From Desulfobacterales bacterium (GTDB lineage Bacteria > Desulfobacterota > Desulfobacteria > Desulfobacterales > C00003060): DNA of 15,158 nt. Each line of letters starts with the position of its first letter. Within the stretch, counting starts at the first letter, position 1. The notes below the pieces were generated by a model. That model was not told the DNA's origin, made no database searches, and worked only from the letters and a program-made list of their open reading frames with translations. Made by a program: the position numbers and the translations under genes. The DNA lies in NCBI GenBank assembly GCA_030613145.1, contig JAUWMM010000008.1:1-15158 (forward strand). The letters are read 5' to 3'. Of this stretch, positions 6,913 to 15,158 are shown one piece after another.

Positions 6913-6940
6913 TTGACATTGTAAGGAATTCAGTTATATT
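6913..6940 (+). promoter_or_regulatory. Sigma-70-type promoter of dnaJ-hpt run
   Basis: TTGACA (6913-6918), a 16-bp spacer and TATATT (6935-6940) make a near-consensus promoter 61 bases before the dnaJ-like start. AAAAAAGGA with seven-base spacing follows as its ribosome site. No CIRCE element or sigma-32-type motif is seen, so heat control is not evident. Confidence 0.7.
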
Positions 6941-6947
6941 TACCCAA
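6918..6947 (-). promoter_or_regulatory. Candidate birA promoter overlapping the dnaJ promoter
   Basis: On the minus strand TTGGGT (6947-6942), an 18-bp spacer and TACAAT (6923-6918) form a plausible but weak promoter. Its -10 shares base 6918 with the -35 of the divergent dnaJ promoter, so the two would compete for polymerase. Confidence 0.4.
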
Positions 6948-7000
6948 CATATATCACGATTTAATATCTCATTCTATGCTTCTCCAAAAAAGGACCATTA

Positions 7001-7936
7001 ATGTCTGAAGCCGATTACTATAAGACCCTGAACATTAACAAAAACGCTAGCGAGAGCGAAATAAAGAAGGCTTATCGCAAACTCGCCATGAAATATCATC
7101 CCGATCGTAACAAGGGGGATAAGTCTGCCGAAGAAATGTTCAAAAAAATCAGCGAGGCCTATGCTGTTTTGAGTGACAAGGAAAAACGGGAGCAGTACGA
7201 TACCTTTGGTGCCTCTGGTTTCAGCCAGCGTTACTCACAGGAAGACATATTCAAGGGCTTCAATTTCGGCGACATCTTCAAGGAGTTTGGCTTCAACGAC
7301 AGCGGTTTCGCAAATATCTTTATGGGTGGTGGTGGCGGCCATGGCCGAAGATGCGGATTTAGTTTTGGGGGGGATCCTTTCAGTGCCTATACAACAGGCC
7401 CAAGGGCTCAAGTCAAAGGATCGGACCTGGTATATGAGCTACCTCTTACCCTCCAGGATGTGCTCCGCGGTACAACCAAGACCATAGCCCTGGAGCAAGG
7501 TGGAAAACAGAAAAGGATAGATGTCAAGATTCCCAAGGGAATGGCGACCGGCAAAAAACTCCGATTAGCCGGAAAGGGGCAGCCAGGGGCCTTTGGTGGA
7601 CCACCTGGAGACCTGTATATTCAGGCCAAGGTACTTGATGATCCTGTCTTTAGCCTGGTTGGCCATGACGTTTATGTAGACCGAGAAATCAAGTTAACTG
7701 AGGCCATCTTGGGAACGCAGATACAGATTCCAACTGTGGACGGAAAAAACTTGAACCTGAAAATACCCCCCGGGACACAGCATCAAACCAAGATGCGCAT
7801 GAAGGGATACGGCCTTCCAGAAATGAGAACGAATCGAAGGGGAAACCTATACGCACGCATTCTCGTCAAGCCCCCTAAACGCCTGAACAAGAAACAGAAG
7901 GCCCTGATTCAGGAACTGTCAGAGACTGGGCTCTAA
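7001..7936 (+). CDS. DnaJ-like co-chaperone, type II (no zinc finger)
   Basis: An Hsp40 of 311 residues that should stimulate DnaK ATPase and deliver unfolded clients. The J domain spans about residues 5-68 with HPD at 33-35. A Gly/Phe linker follows (about 75-130, including [10 protein letters not shown]). The four CxxCxGxG zinc repeats of true DnaJ are missing. The peptide-binding domains come next: [45 protein letters not shown], then [28 protein letters not shown] and [18 protein letters not shown]. This is the CbpA/DnaJB layout; cbpA is a reasonable name but no dnaK or cbpM neighbour supports it. It is followed eight bases later by hpt, so they are probably co-transcribed. Confidence 0.92.
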   Translation: MSEADYYKTLNINKNASESEIKKAYRKLAMKYHPDRNKGDKSAEEMFKKISEAYAVLSDKEKREQYDTFGASGFSQRYSQEDIFKGFNFGDIFKEFGFNDSGFANIFMGGGGGHGRRCGFSFGGDPFSAYTTGPRAQVKGSDLVYELPLTLQDVLRGTTKTIALEQGGKQKRIDVKIPKGMATGKKLRLAGKGQPGAFGGPPGDLYIQAKVLDDPVFSLVGHDVYVDREIKLTEAILGTQIQIPTVDGKNLNLKIPPGTQHQTKMRMKGYGLPEMRTNRRGNLYARILVKPPKRLNKKQKALIQELSETGL

Positions 7937-7944
7937 GGTGGACT

Positions 7945-8466
7945 ATGCCGGAAGAAATGATCCCCGTATTGTCCAGGGCTGAAATCTCGCAAAAGGTCCA
8001 AGGCCTGGCACAACGCATTTCAGAAGATTATACGGGAAAGGAACTTGTTGTCCTTGGTGTCCTAAAAGGTTGCTTTATTTTCCTGGCCGACCTTATCCGC
8101 GAGATTACCATTCCCGTCCAGGTTGATTTTGTTCGCCTAGCAAGTTACGGTTCCAACACAACATCCTCCGGGACCATCCGGATCACCAAAGAAGCTGAGC
8201 TTGACATAAGGGATCGGGATGTTCTGATTGTTGAGGATATTATCGACTCTGGCGTAACAATTGCATTTCTTTTGGACCACCTCAAATCATTTTCTCCAAA
8301 ATCGGTTAAAGTATGTACTTTTATCGATAAGTCAGAACGACGTGAGGTCCAAGTTCCAATCGATTATGCAGGTATTATGGTTGAGCAAGGATTTCTGGTG
8401 GGATACGGGCTCGATTTTGATGAAAAATATCGTGCCTTACCCGCTATTTACCGCATAGGATCCTAG
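7945..8466 (+). CDS. hpt: Hypoxanthine phosphoribosyltransferase
   Basis: It converts hypoxanthine or guanine plus PRPP to IMP or GMP in purine salvage. The length of 173 residues is typical. Seen are VVLGVLKGCFIFLADL near 35-50, VDFVRLASYG near 60-69, and the PRPP-binding motif VLIVEDIIDSGVT at 93-105, which holds the paired acidic residues and the phosphate loop. The C-terminal GFLVGYGLDFDEKYRALP is the usual purine-binding and closing segment. ATG at 7945 follows AAGGTGG at short spacing, eight bases after the dnaJ stop. The next gene follows 16 bases later. Confidence 0.94.
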   Translation: MPEEMIPVLSRAEISQKVQGLAQRISEDYTGKELVVLGVLKGCFIFLADLIREITIPVQVDFVRLASYGSNTTSSGTIRITKEAELDIRDRDVLIVEDIIDSGVTIAFLLDHLKSFSPKSVKVCTFIDKSERREVQVPIDYAGIMVEQGFLVGYGLDFDEKYRALPAIYRIGS

Positions 8467-8482
8467 TTGAAAGGAGTCCACG

Positions 8483-9994
8483 ATGATCGTAACCTGTGAA
8501 AACTGCAGCACAAAGTTCAATCTTGACGAAGGCCTGATTAAGGAATCAGGTTCCAAGGTCAGATGTTCTAAGTGCCAACACATATTTACTGTCTATAAAC
8601 TCGCGCACGATGAAGAACCTGAATCTGCAGTCGAACTCGAACAAGATCTTGCTGATCTCCAGGACTCGGCAGAAACGCCTCAGCCTTCCATAGAAGCCGA
8701 GGAAGCCCCTGAAACGGGGCTCGATTTCGGCCTGCCAGGACTTGAAGAAGAACCTGCTGAAGAAGTTGCGCTCGAAGCCTTTGGGCTTGAGGAAGAGCCT
8801 GCCTTAGAAGAACTCCCTCAGGTAAAAGAAGAGCCTGCTGTCGAAGAAACACCTGATGCCGAGGAAGCACTTGAAGAGGAATTCGATTTTGACCTGTCAG
8901 ATCTTGATGAGGAACCGGCTGGAGAAGAACCTGCTGAAGAAGTTGCGCTTGAAGCCTTTGGCCTTGAGGAAGAGCCTGCTGTCAAAGAACTCCCTCAGGT
9001 AGAAGAAGAGCCCGCTGTCGAAGAAACACCTGATGCTGAAGAAGCCCCTGAAAAGGAATTCGATTTTGACCTGTCAGATCTTGAAGGAGAACCGCCTGGA
9101 GAAGAAACTGCTCAAGAAGAAATTGCGCTCGATGCACTTGATTTTGATGAAGAGCCTGCTGCTGAAGGGCTCGCTGACGAGGAGACACCTGATGCTGAGG
9201 AAGCCCCTGAAGAGGAACTCGATTTTGACCTGTCAGGGATAGAAGAGGTACCTCTTGAGGAGACATTTGAAGTCGATGGAGCGGAACTCATAATGGAGGA
9301 AACCGAGGCAACGGAAGGGCCCAAAGAGGAAATGCCGGATGCCGTTTCTGCGGAACCCCTTGAAGGAGCTGACGAAGAGGAGGTGGAACAAGTTGAGGAA
9401 GAACTGATGCCCCCTCCGCAGGCCGAGAAAGAACTAAAAGCAAGGAAGCGCATTAGTACGCCGCTCATGATTGTGTTGATATTGGTCCTCTTGGCAGGAG
9501 GAGTTATTGCCGGCTACACTATTTTGCAAAGCCTTGATATCAAAATACCGTTTGTCGAATCCCTCATAGGTGGCCCAGAGTCTGAGACCACTGATCCCGG
9601 AAACCTCCACATAACCACTCTTGATCAACTGATAAAGACAGAGTTTGTTGAAAACAAGACGGCTGGGCGGCTGTTTGTCATTAGAGGAAAAGTCAGAAAT
9701 GATTATCCTGAAGCACGGAACTTCATCATGGTAAAAGGTGTTGTCTATTCAAGGGACGGGAAAGTCGTTCAAGAGAAGGCCATATACTGCGGCAATACCT
9801 TGTCGGATACTGCCTTGCAAGCCATGGATAAGGCAACCATAGATACGAGACTGCGCAACAAATTCGGCGATGGAAGATCTAATTTCATGGTTACATCCGG
9901 CAAGGTGATTCCCTTTGTGGTTGTATTTCCCGATCTGCCTCAGGATTTGGGAGAGTTCAGCGTCGAAGTGGTGAGTTCGGATCCGGCAGATTAG
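8483..9994 (+). CDS. Zinc-ribbon, acidic-repeat membrane protein with DUF3426-like C-terminus
   Basis: This protein has 503 residues and unknown function. The N-terminus is an MJ0042-type zinc ribbon with CxxC pairs at C5/C8 and C28/C31. Residues about 40-315 are a highly acidic, Glu/Pro/Ala-rich region built from 59-residue repeats (EEPAVEETPDAEEAPE, then FDFDLSDL). A basic stretch (KARKR) and one membrane segment (about 328-350, PLMIVLILVLLAGGVIAGY) follow. The last ~130 residues look like the DUF3426 domain (GRLFVIRGKVRNDYPEARNF, then VIPFVVVFPDLP), an extracytoplasmic beta-rich fold. Topology is inferred as cytoplasmic zinc ribbon and repeats, with the C-terminus in the periplasm. Such architecture is frequent in deltaproteobacteria but its role is not established; a scaffold or regulatory role is speculative. 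AAAGGAG precedes ATG at 8483. It probably shares the dnaJ-hpt transcript. Confidence 0.88.
   Translation: MIVTCENCSTKFNLDEGLIKESGSKVRCSKCQHIFTVYKLAHDEEPESAVELEQDLADLQDSAETPQPSIEAEEAPETGLDFGLPGLEEEPAEEVALEAFGLEEEPALEELPQVKEEPAVEETPDAEEALEEEFDFDLSDLDEEPAGEEPAEEVALEAFGLEEEPAVKELPQVEEEPAVEETPDAEEAPEKEFDFDLSDLEGEPPGEETAQEEIALDALDFDEEPAAEGLADEETPDAEEAPEEELDFDLSGIEEVPLEETFEVDGAELIMEETEATEGPKEEMPDAVSAEPLEGADEEEVEQVEEELMPPPQAEKELKARKRISTPLMIVLILVLLAGGVIAGYTILQSLDIKIPFVESLIGGPESETTDPGNLHITTLDQLIKTEFVENKTAGRLFVIRGKVRNDYPEARNFIMVKGVVYSRDGKVVQEKAIYCGNTLSDTALQAMDKATIDTRLRNKFGDGRSNFMVTSGKVIPFVVVFPDLPQDLGEFSVEVVSSDPAD
8751..9240 (+). repeat. In-frame 177-bp tandem repeat
   Basis: Units begin at 8751, 8928 and 9105, exactly 177 bp (59 codons) apart. 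The first two are nearly identical at DNA level across their length. The third is diverged and internally shortened by roughly ten codons. Nested inside are shorter GAAGAGCCTGCTGTCGAAGA-like motifs. All changes keep the reading frame, so this encodes a variable-length acidic spacer. Confidence 0.85.
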
Positions 9995-10126
9995 AAAGGC
10001 TCCAGACCAGACCAAGTAGGGCGAAATCCATAACAAGGACGCTGTTTCTATCCTTCCCTATAGCCCTCTCGTAATAGGCCGGGACGCTGAAACCGGCCAT
10101 CAAAGACCCCGACCACGAGGTACATT

Positions 10127-11149
10127 TTGGACCGAACCACCTATCTTGTCATAGGCATTATAGTCTTTGTTTTTATAGTCATTGGCGGCACTACCGGATA
10201 CATGGTCATCGAGGGTTGGTCATTCGCAGAAGCCATGTACATGACCATCATCACCTTGAGTACCGTAGGGTACGGTGAGGTTCAAAAACTTTCACCGATT
10301 GGACGGATCTTTACTATTGTCGTCATTGTCCTGGGGGTAGGTTTTGTCTTTTATTTTGCAGGGAGCGTCATCCAGTTCATGGTGGAAGGTCGCATCAGGG
10401 AAATCCTGGGGAGGCATAAATTGGAGAAAAAAATTCGTACCCAAAAAGGTCATTACATTATTTGTGGATATGGGCGCGTTGGAAGCAATATCCTTGAGTC
10501 CCTTCGCTCAAAACCCATCGGTATCGTGGTTATTGAGCGAGACCCGGCCACCATCGCCAAGTTGGATGAACGAAAGATTCTCCACGTTGCAGGGGAAGCT
10601 ACGGATGAGGAGAATCTGATCAAAGCCAATATTCAGCACGCACGAGGTTTGATAGCAGCATTGAAAACCGACAGCGACAACGTATATGTCACATTGAGCG
10701 CCCGGCAGCTCAATCCAGACCTGTTTATCATGGCCCGGGCAGGAGAAGAACGTTCAGAAAAGAAACTCATTGCAGCAGGCGCCGACAAGGTGGTTTGCCC
10801 ATATCGCATGGGGGCTCACCGAATGGCCCAAACCATACTCCGCCCCACGGTCACCGATTTTTTTGAGCTGACCTTGACGGAGACCACCCGCGATATCCAA
10901 ATGGAAGAAATGCCGGTACATCCTTCATCAAAATTGATCAATGTGGCCTTACAGGACTCAGGGATCCGCAAAGACCTCGACCTGATCATCGTGGCAGTGA
11001 AGAAAGCTCCGGGAGATATGCTCTTCAACCCTTCTTCGCAAGCAAGGCTCGAGGCAGGCGATACAGTCATAGCCATCGGGGAAAAGCAGAACCTAGAACG
11101 GCTCGAAACACTCCTGAATCCAACACGTCGTAACACTTTACGTGTCTGA
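10127..11149 (+). CDS. Two-TM potassium channel with RCK (TrkA-N/TrkA-C) module
   Basis: An MthK-type potassium channel of 340 residues. TM1 is about residues 6-27, the pore helix is followed by the selectivity filter TVGYGE at 46-51, and TM2 is about 61-85. The cytoplasmic RCK N domain begins HYIICGYGRVGSN, with the Rossmann loop GYGRVG at 114-119 and an acidic residue at the end of the second strand (VVIERDP). The C-terminal RCK_C domain covers roughly 255-330 (MPVHPSSKLINVAL, then EAGDTVIAIGE). Ligand gating by nucleotide or divalent cation is typical of the family and not readable here. The start is TTG at 10127, supported by GAGGT five bases upstream and by the position of TM1. It lies 132 bp after the zinc-ribbon gene with no recognised promoter between. 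Confidence 0.92.
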   Translation: MDRTTYLVIGIIVFVFIVIGGTTGYMVIEGWSFAEAMYMTIITLSTVGYGEVQKLSPIGRIFTIVVIVLGVGFVFYFAGSVIQFMVEGRIREILGRHKLEKKIRTQKGHYIICGYGRVGSNILESLRSKPIGIVVIERDPATIAKLDERKILHVAGEATDEENLIKANIQHARGLIAALKTDSDNVYVTLSARQLNPDLFIMARAGEERSEKKLIAAGADKVVCPYRMGAHRMAQTILRPTVTDFFELTLTETTRDIQMEEMPVHPSSKLINVALQDSGIRKDLDLIIVAVKKAPGDMLFNPSSQARLEAGDTVIAIGEKQNLERLETLLNPTRRNTLRV

Positions 11150-11197
11150 AAAAGGGCCATTTTGCGAACGACATTGAGCAAAACCTGTCCCCTTTTC
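11148..11197. terminator. Probable bidirectional terminator between convergent genes
   Basis: GAAAAAGGG and CCCCTTTTC enclose a second stem, TTTTGC (11160-11165) with GCAAAA (11178-11183). T-rich ends are present on both strands. It starts at the channel-gene stop and lies 25 bases before the stop of the convergent cyclo-ligase gene, the place expected for a shared terminator. The stem has bulges, so strength is uncertain. Confidence 0.55.
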
Positions 11198-11221
11198 AAA
11201 AAGCTAAACTCTTACAACACG

Positions 11222-11812
11222 TCAAATTTTATAGATGATGCGCTTTTCAGTGATGATGATGTCGGTGTAACGGTCGTGAGGCTCCATGGGAATTTGGGGC
11301 ACTATCTGGCACTCAAAGGCAAGGGCTACTTTTCTTGTTGTGATATCGAGCTTTGGAATGAATCGGTCATATACGCCCATGCCATGTCCTATACGTCCTC
11401 CACGTTCGTCAAAGGCTACGCCTGGGATGATTGCCAGATTAAGATATTGCACCGGGACCTGCTTACACCGCTCCGGGATTGGCTCGCGGATTTCCCGATA
11501 GCCTGGACGTATATCGCTATCAAGGTTATCAATCTTGAAAGGAACGATTTCCCTTTGTTTAGCGTCAACCAGAGGCAAGGCAACAATCTTCTCAAGCTCC
11601 AAGGCCTTCCGGACCATGGGCTCGGTATCCACTTCGCTACCGTAGCTCATGTAAAACAGGACAATCCTGGCTTCCAGAAAATTAGCGAAGTCAAATAACC
11701 GCTCCATAATAGCCGTACTCTTTTTAGAGCGTTCATCTTTGGATAGGGCATCACGCCGGACAAAGGCGCTTCGTCTAATTTGAGATTTTCTTGCTTTTAC
11801 GTCTTCCATCAT
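11222..11812 (-). CDS. 5-formyltetrahydrofolate cyclo-ligase
   Basis: It converts 5-formyl-THF to 5,10-methenyl-THF using ATP, rescuing folate in the cytoplasm. From ATG 11812 the protein has 196 residues, the normal size. Seen are the basic N-terminus KARKSQIRRSAFVRRDALS, IVLFYMSYGSEVDTEPMV, the signature IIPGVAFDERGGRIGHGMGVYDRF, and a C-terminal VPQIPMEPHDRYTDIIITEKR. The usual glycine-rich motif is nearer GYGGGYYDRFL; here it reads GHGMGVYDRF, a moderate deviation. The frame extends to 11926, but AGGAG eight bases before 11812 and a promoter inside the extension (11844-11872) support the short form. An adjacent in-frame ATG at 11809 is equally possible. The gene is also known as ygfA or fau in other bacteria. 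No 6S RNA is recognised next to it. Confidence 0.92.
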   Translation of the reverse strand: MMEDVKARKSQIRRSAFVRRDALSKDERSKKSTAIMERLFDFANFLEARIVLFYMSYGSEVDTEPMVRKALELEKIVALPLVDAKQREIVPFKIDNLDSDIRPGYREIREPIPERCKQVPVQYLNLAIIPGVAFDERGGRIGHGMGVYDRFIPKLDITTRKVALAFECQIVPQIPMEPHDRYTDIIITEKRIIYKI

Positions 11813-11843
11813 ACATCTCGCTCCTGCAAATACACTCATTTTC

Positions 11844-11872
11844 TTCATAGCAAAAATTCCGAATAAAGTCAA
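11844..11872 (-). promoter_or_regulatory. Promoter of the cyclo-ligase gene
   Basis: On the minus strand TTGACT (11872-11867), a 17-bp spacer and TATGAA (11849-11844) sit about 30 bases before the chosen start. Transcription would begin after the longer in-frame ATGs upstream, which excludes them as main starts. Confidence 0.6.
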
Positions 11873-11919
11873 GTAATAATAATCATTGACTAAATAGTTG
11901 GCTCCATGGTAGGCTCGGA

Positions 11920-13316
<1,397 letters not shown>

Positions 13317-13338
13317 TCAATGGTCAGTGGTTATTACC

Positions 13339-13400
13339 GTTCACGGGTTCAGAGGTTCAGAGGTTGTAACCCTGAAACGGTGACCTCTGAACCTGTGAAC
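13339..13400. repeat. Hairpin-forming inverted repeat between serS and thrC
   Basis: An 18-bp arm GTTCACGGGTTCAGAGGT (13339-13356) pairs with 13383-13400 at 17 of 18 positions around a 26-base loop that repeats the GGTTCAGAGG motif. No T-tract follows, so it is not a clear terminator. The flanks carry low-complexity TGGTCAGTGG-like sequence. The rest of the 149-bp gap shows no confident promoter. Confidence 0.65.
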
Positions 13401-13465
13401 GCCTACGATATTTGATATTTAAATGATAAATGACCGATGATAAATGTTCTGTACGGATCACTATT

Positions 13466-14974
13466 ATGAAAATCAACGACTTTCCTGAACATATCCAGCC
13501 CTATCTCATCCCAAAACCAGCTGGCAAAGTTATCTACCGGTGCATCGGCTGTGAGGCAGAACACGACATCAGTCGCCTCCTCTATACGTGTCCTGCGTGC
13601 CACAGCGTGCTCCTTCTGACAGACCTTGCCTTTGACCGCCTGAAGAAGACCCCGGGAGATACCTGGCGCCAGATCTTTGATTATCGAAAGATGCTAAATA
13701 TCCCGGCGCTCCAGGGGGTTTATCGCTACCACGAGTTTGTCGGGCCGATGATGCCACTTGATGCGGTCATCTACCTTGGTGAAGGACACACCCCAATGGT
13801 GGAAGCCAACCAACACCTGCAACAGCTCGTAGGTGCCCGATTCTATATCAAGAACGAAGGCCAGAACCCGAGCGCCTCTTTTAAGGATCGGGGCATGGCA
13901 AGCGCTCTAAGCTATATTAACTTTCTGGTCAACTCGGGGGAGCTCTCCGATGTGCTGGCCGTGTGTGCCTCGACAGGCGACACCTCTGCCTCTGCCGCCC
14001 TCTATGCAGCCTATCTTCAGCCCGCCGTAAAATCTGCCGTCCTCCTTCCCCACAAAAAGGTTACACCCCAGCAACTAGCCCAACCCCTTGGAAGCGGCGC
14101 AGTGGTCTTTGAGATCCCGGGCGTCTTTGACGACTGCATGAAGGTGGTAGAAGCCCTCTCTGAACAATATAACGTAGCGCTTTTAAACTCCAAGAACGCC
14201 TGGCGCATATGGGGCCAGGAATCGTATTCTTATGAAATTGCCCAGGATTTTGACTACGATATGGACCACAAGGTGATCGTAATTCCGATTGGAAACGCCG
14301 GAAATATCACGGCGATCATCAGCGGCTTCATGAAATTTTTTGAGGCCGGAATCATAGACCGGCTTCCAAAGATCATCGGCGTGCAATCAACCCATGCAAA
14401 TCCCGTATACAGGTATTATTTGGAACCCAAGCCTGGAAAAAGAATGTTTATACCTGTAAAAGTTCGTCCCAGCGTGGCCCAGGCCGCCATGATCGGAAAT
14501 CCGGTCTCCGTGCCCCGCGTGATTTACCTGGTGGAAGCCTATAATGAGATGGCAGGGAACCAGGCAGTATTCTTTACAGAAGTTGAGGAACAAGCGATCA
14601 TGGACTGGCAGCTTACGGCCAACCGCAATGGCCACATTGCCTGTACCCAGGGCGGGGAGACCTTAGCCGGGCTGGTGGAGGCAAAAAAACGGGGCATTGT
14701 GAGCGAAGATGATGTGGTTGTGCTCGATGCCACGGCTCACGCCCTGAAATTTGCCGATTTTCAGGCCATGTATTTTGAAAACCGCTTCCCCCCGGAATTC
14801 GAGATTACCCCCAAGAAGTCCCTCCAAAACGTCCCCCGGCTGGTACGCCCTAAAGACCTGGATGTGGTCCCTACTGCCGAAAAGCCCATTGAAGGGAAGG
14901 ACTTTGAGCGTTTTGTCCAACGGACCGCAGAGGCGATAGCAGAAAAGTTAGGATTGCCGCCCAGCCATAGGTGA
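13466..14974 (+). CDS. thrC: Threonine synthase
   Basis: A PLP-dependent enzyme converting O-phosphohomoserine to threonine. From ATG 13466 it has 502 residues. An N-terminal zinc-ribbon-like segment (CIGC, then CPAC about 20 residues later) precedes the fold type II core. LGEGHTPMVEA, the PLP-lysine motif NPSASFKDRG (Lys near residue 140), ASTGDTSASAALYAAY, and the phosphate-binding VIPIGNAGNITA are all present; TQGGETLAGL and DATAHALKF follow. The serine/threonine dehydratase family is related, but the FKDRG motif and LGEGHTP identify threonine synthase. An in-frame ATG at 13430 would add 12 residues and has no ribosome site; the site at 13466 is also weak (GGA nine bases upstream), so the start is uncertain. 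No other threonine-pathway gene is in the window. Confidence 0.93.
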   Translation: MKINDFPEHIQPYLIPKPAGKVIYRCIGCEAEHDISRLLYTCPACHSVLLLTDLAFDRLKKTPGDTWRQIFDYRKMLNIPALQGVYRYHEFVGPMMPLDAVIYLGEGHTPMVEANQHLQQLVGARFYIKNEGQNPSASFKDRGMASALSYINFLVNSGELSDVLAVCASTGDTSASAALYAAYLQPAVKSAVLLPHKKVTPQQLAQPLGSGAVVFEIPGVFDDCMKVVEALSEQYNVALLNSKNAWRIWGQESYSYEIAQDFDYDMDHKVIVIPIGNAGNITAIISGFMKFFEAGIIDRLPKIIGVQSTHANPVYRYYLEPKPGKRMFIPVKVRPSVAQAAMIGNPVSVPRVIYLVEAYNEMAGNQAVFFTEVEEQAIMDWQLTANRNGHIACTQGGETLAGLVEAKKRGIVSEDDVVVLDATAHALKFADFQAMYFENRFPPEFEITPKKSLQNVPRLVRPKDLDVVPTAEKPIEGKDFERFVQRTAEAIAEKLGLPPSHR

Positions 14975-15158
14975 TGTTGATGGTTTTGTAACGGAAATAG
15001 GCTGAGGTGACTTCACTCACCTTCGCCAGAATGCCCCGTGCAGAAGCGTGAGGATGCATGGCGTGGTGACCCGCCATAGTCTCGGTGAAGGCGGGTTATT
15101 GCTTCGGCGAGTTCCGCCGTCCTGATACTCAGTCAGGATGCCCTGTGCGGGATCATGG
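14975..15158. other. Repeat- and hairpin-rich intergenic DNA at the window edge
   Basis: No convincing gene is seen. Three short hairpins can be drawn: AGGTGA/TCACCT (near 15005-15022), ACCCGCC/GGCGGGT, and TCCTGA/TCAGGA (near 15120-15138). AGAATGCCCCGTGC (15028-15041) recurs as AGGATGCCCTGTGC (15135-15148), 107 bp later, each followed shortly by an ATGG. The element may continue past the window. A minus-strand frame in it reads into antisense thrC and is not credible. Confidence 0.4.

Noticed and set aside
8586..9468. Three long minus-strand frames in the acidic repeat region
   Set aside because: They are low-complexity (Gln/Leu or Ser-rich) mirror images of Glu-rich codons in the zinc-ribbon gene.
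14871..15077. A 68-residue minus-strand frame at the right edge
   Set aside because: Its C-terminal half is antisense to thrC and its start lies in a repeat; no family is recognised.

Overview
The window reads as chromosomal housekeeping DNA from a Gram-negative anaerobe, most probably a deltaproteobacterium of the Desulfobacterota. This is inferred from the gene set (ETF pair, zinc-ribbon/DUF3426 protein, zinc-ribbon-type threonine synthase), the mid-range GC content and the hairpin-rich intergenic repeats. No rRNA, tRNA, CRISPR array, integrase or transposase gene is visible. All assignments come from reading the sequence and its translations; no database search was run.

Left half, mostly minus strand. 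From right to left the genes are birA (class I biotin ligase), etfB and etfA (electron transfer flavoprotein), ispB-like polyprenyl diphosphate synthase, and leuA (2-isopropylmalate synthase). A clear intrinsic terminator follows etfA and another follows leuA. Between ispB and leuA lies what looks like a complete leucine attenuator: a 24-residue leader peptide with seven Leu codons, an antiterminator segment directly after its stop codon, and a GC-rich hairpin with a T-tract before leuA. This is the most informative regulatory element in the window.

Right half, mostly plus strand. A promoter in the birA-dnaJ divergent gap starts a run of dnaJ-like co-chaperone (type II, no zinc finger), hpt (purine salvage), and a membrane-anchored zinc-ribbon protein with a 177-bp internal tandem repeat. 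A two-TM potassium channel with an RCK module follows. A convergent 5-formyltetrahydrofolate cyclo-ligase gene is divergent from serS (seryl-tRNA synthetase), which is followed by thrC (threonine synthase).

The intergenic spaces are rich in repeats. Three elements (51-245, 264-403, 5860-5977) share near-identical inverted ends built on TCGTAAAAAGTC but carry different interiors. Other inverted repeats lie between etfB and etfA and between serS and thrC. The window ends in 184 bases of unexplained hairpin- and repeat-containing DNA. The genes serve basic metabolism (leucine, threonine, isoprenoid quinone, folate, biotin, purine, redox) and do not form one pathway.
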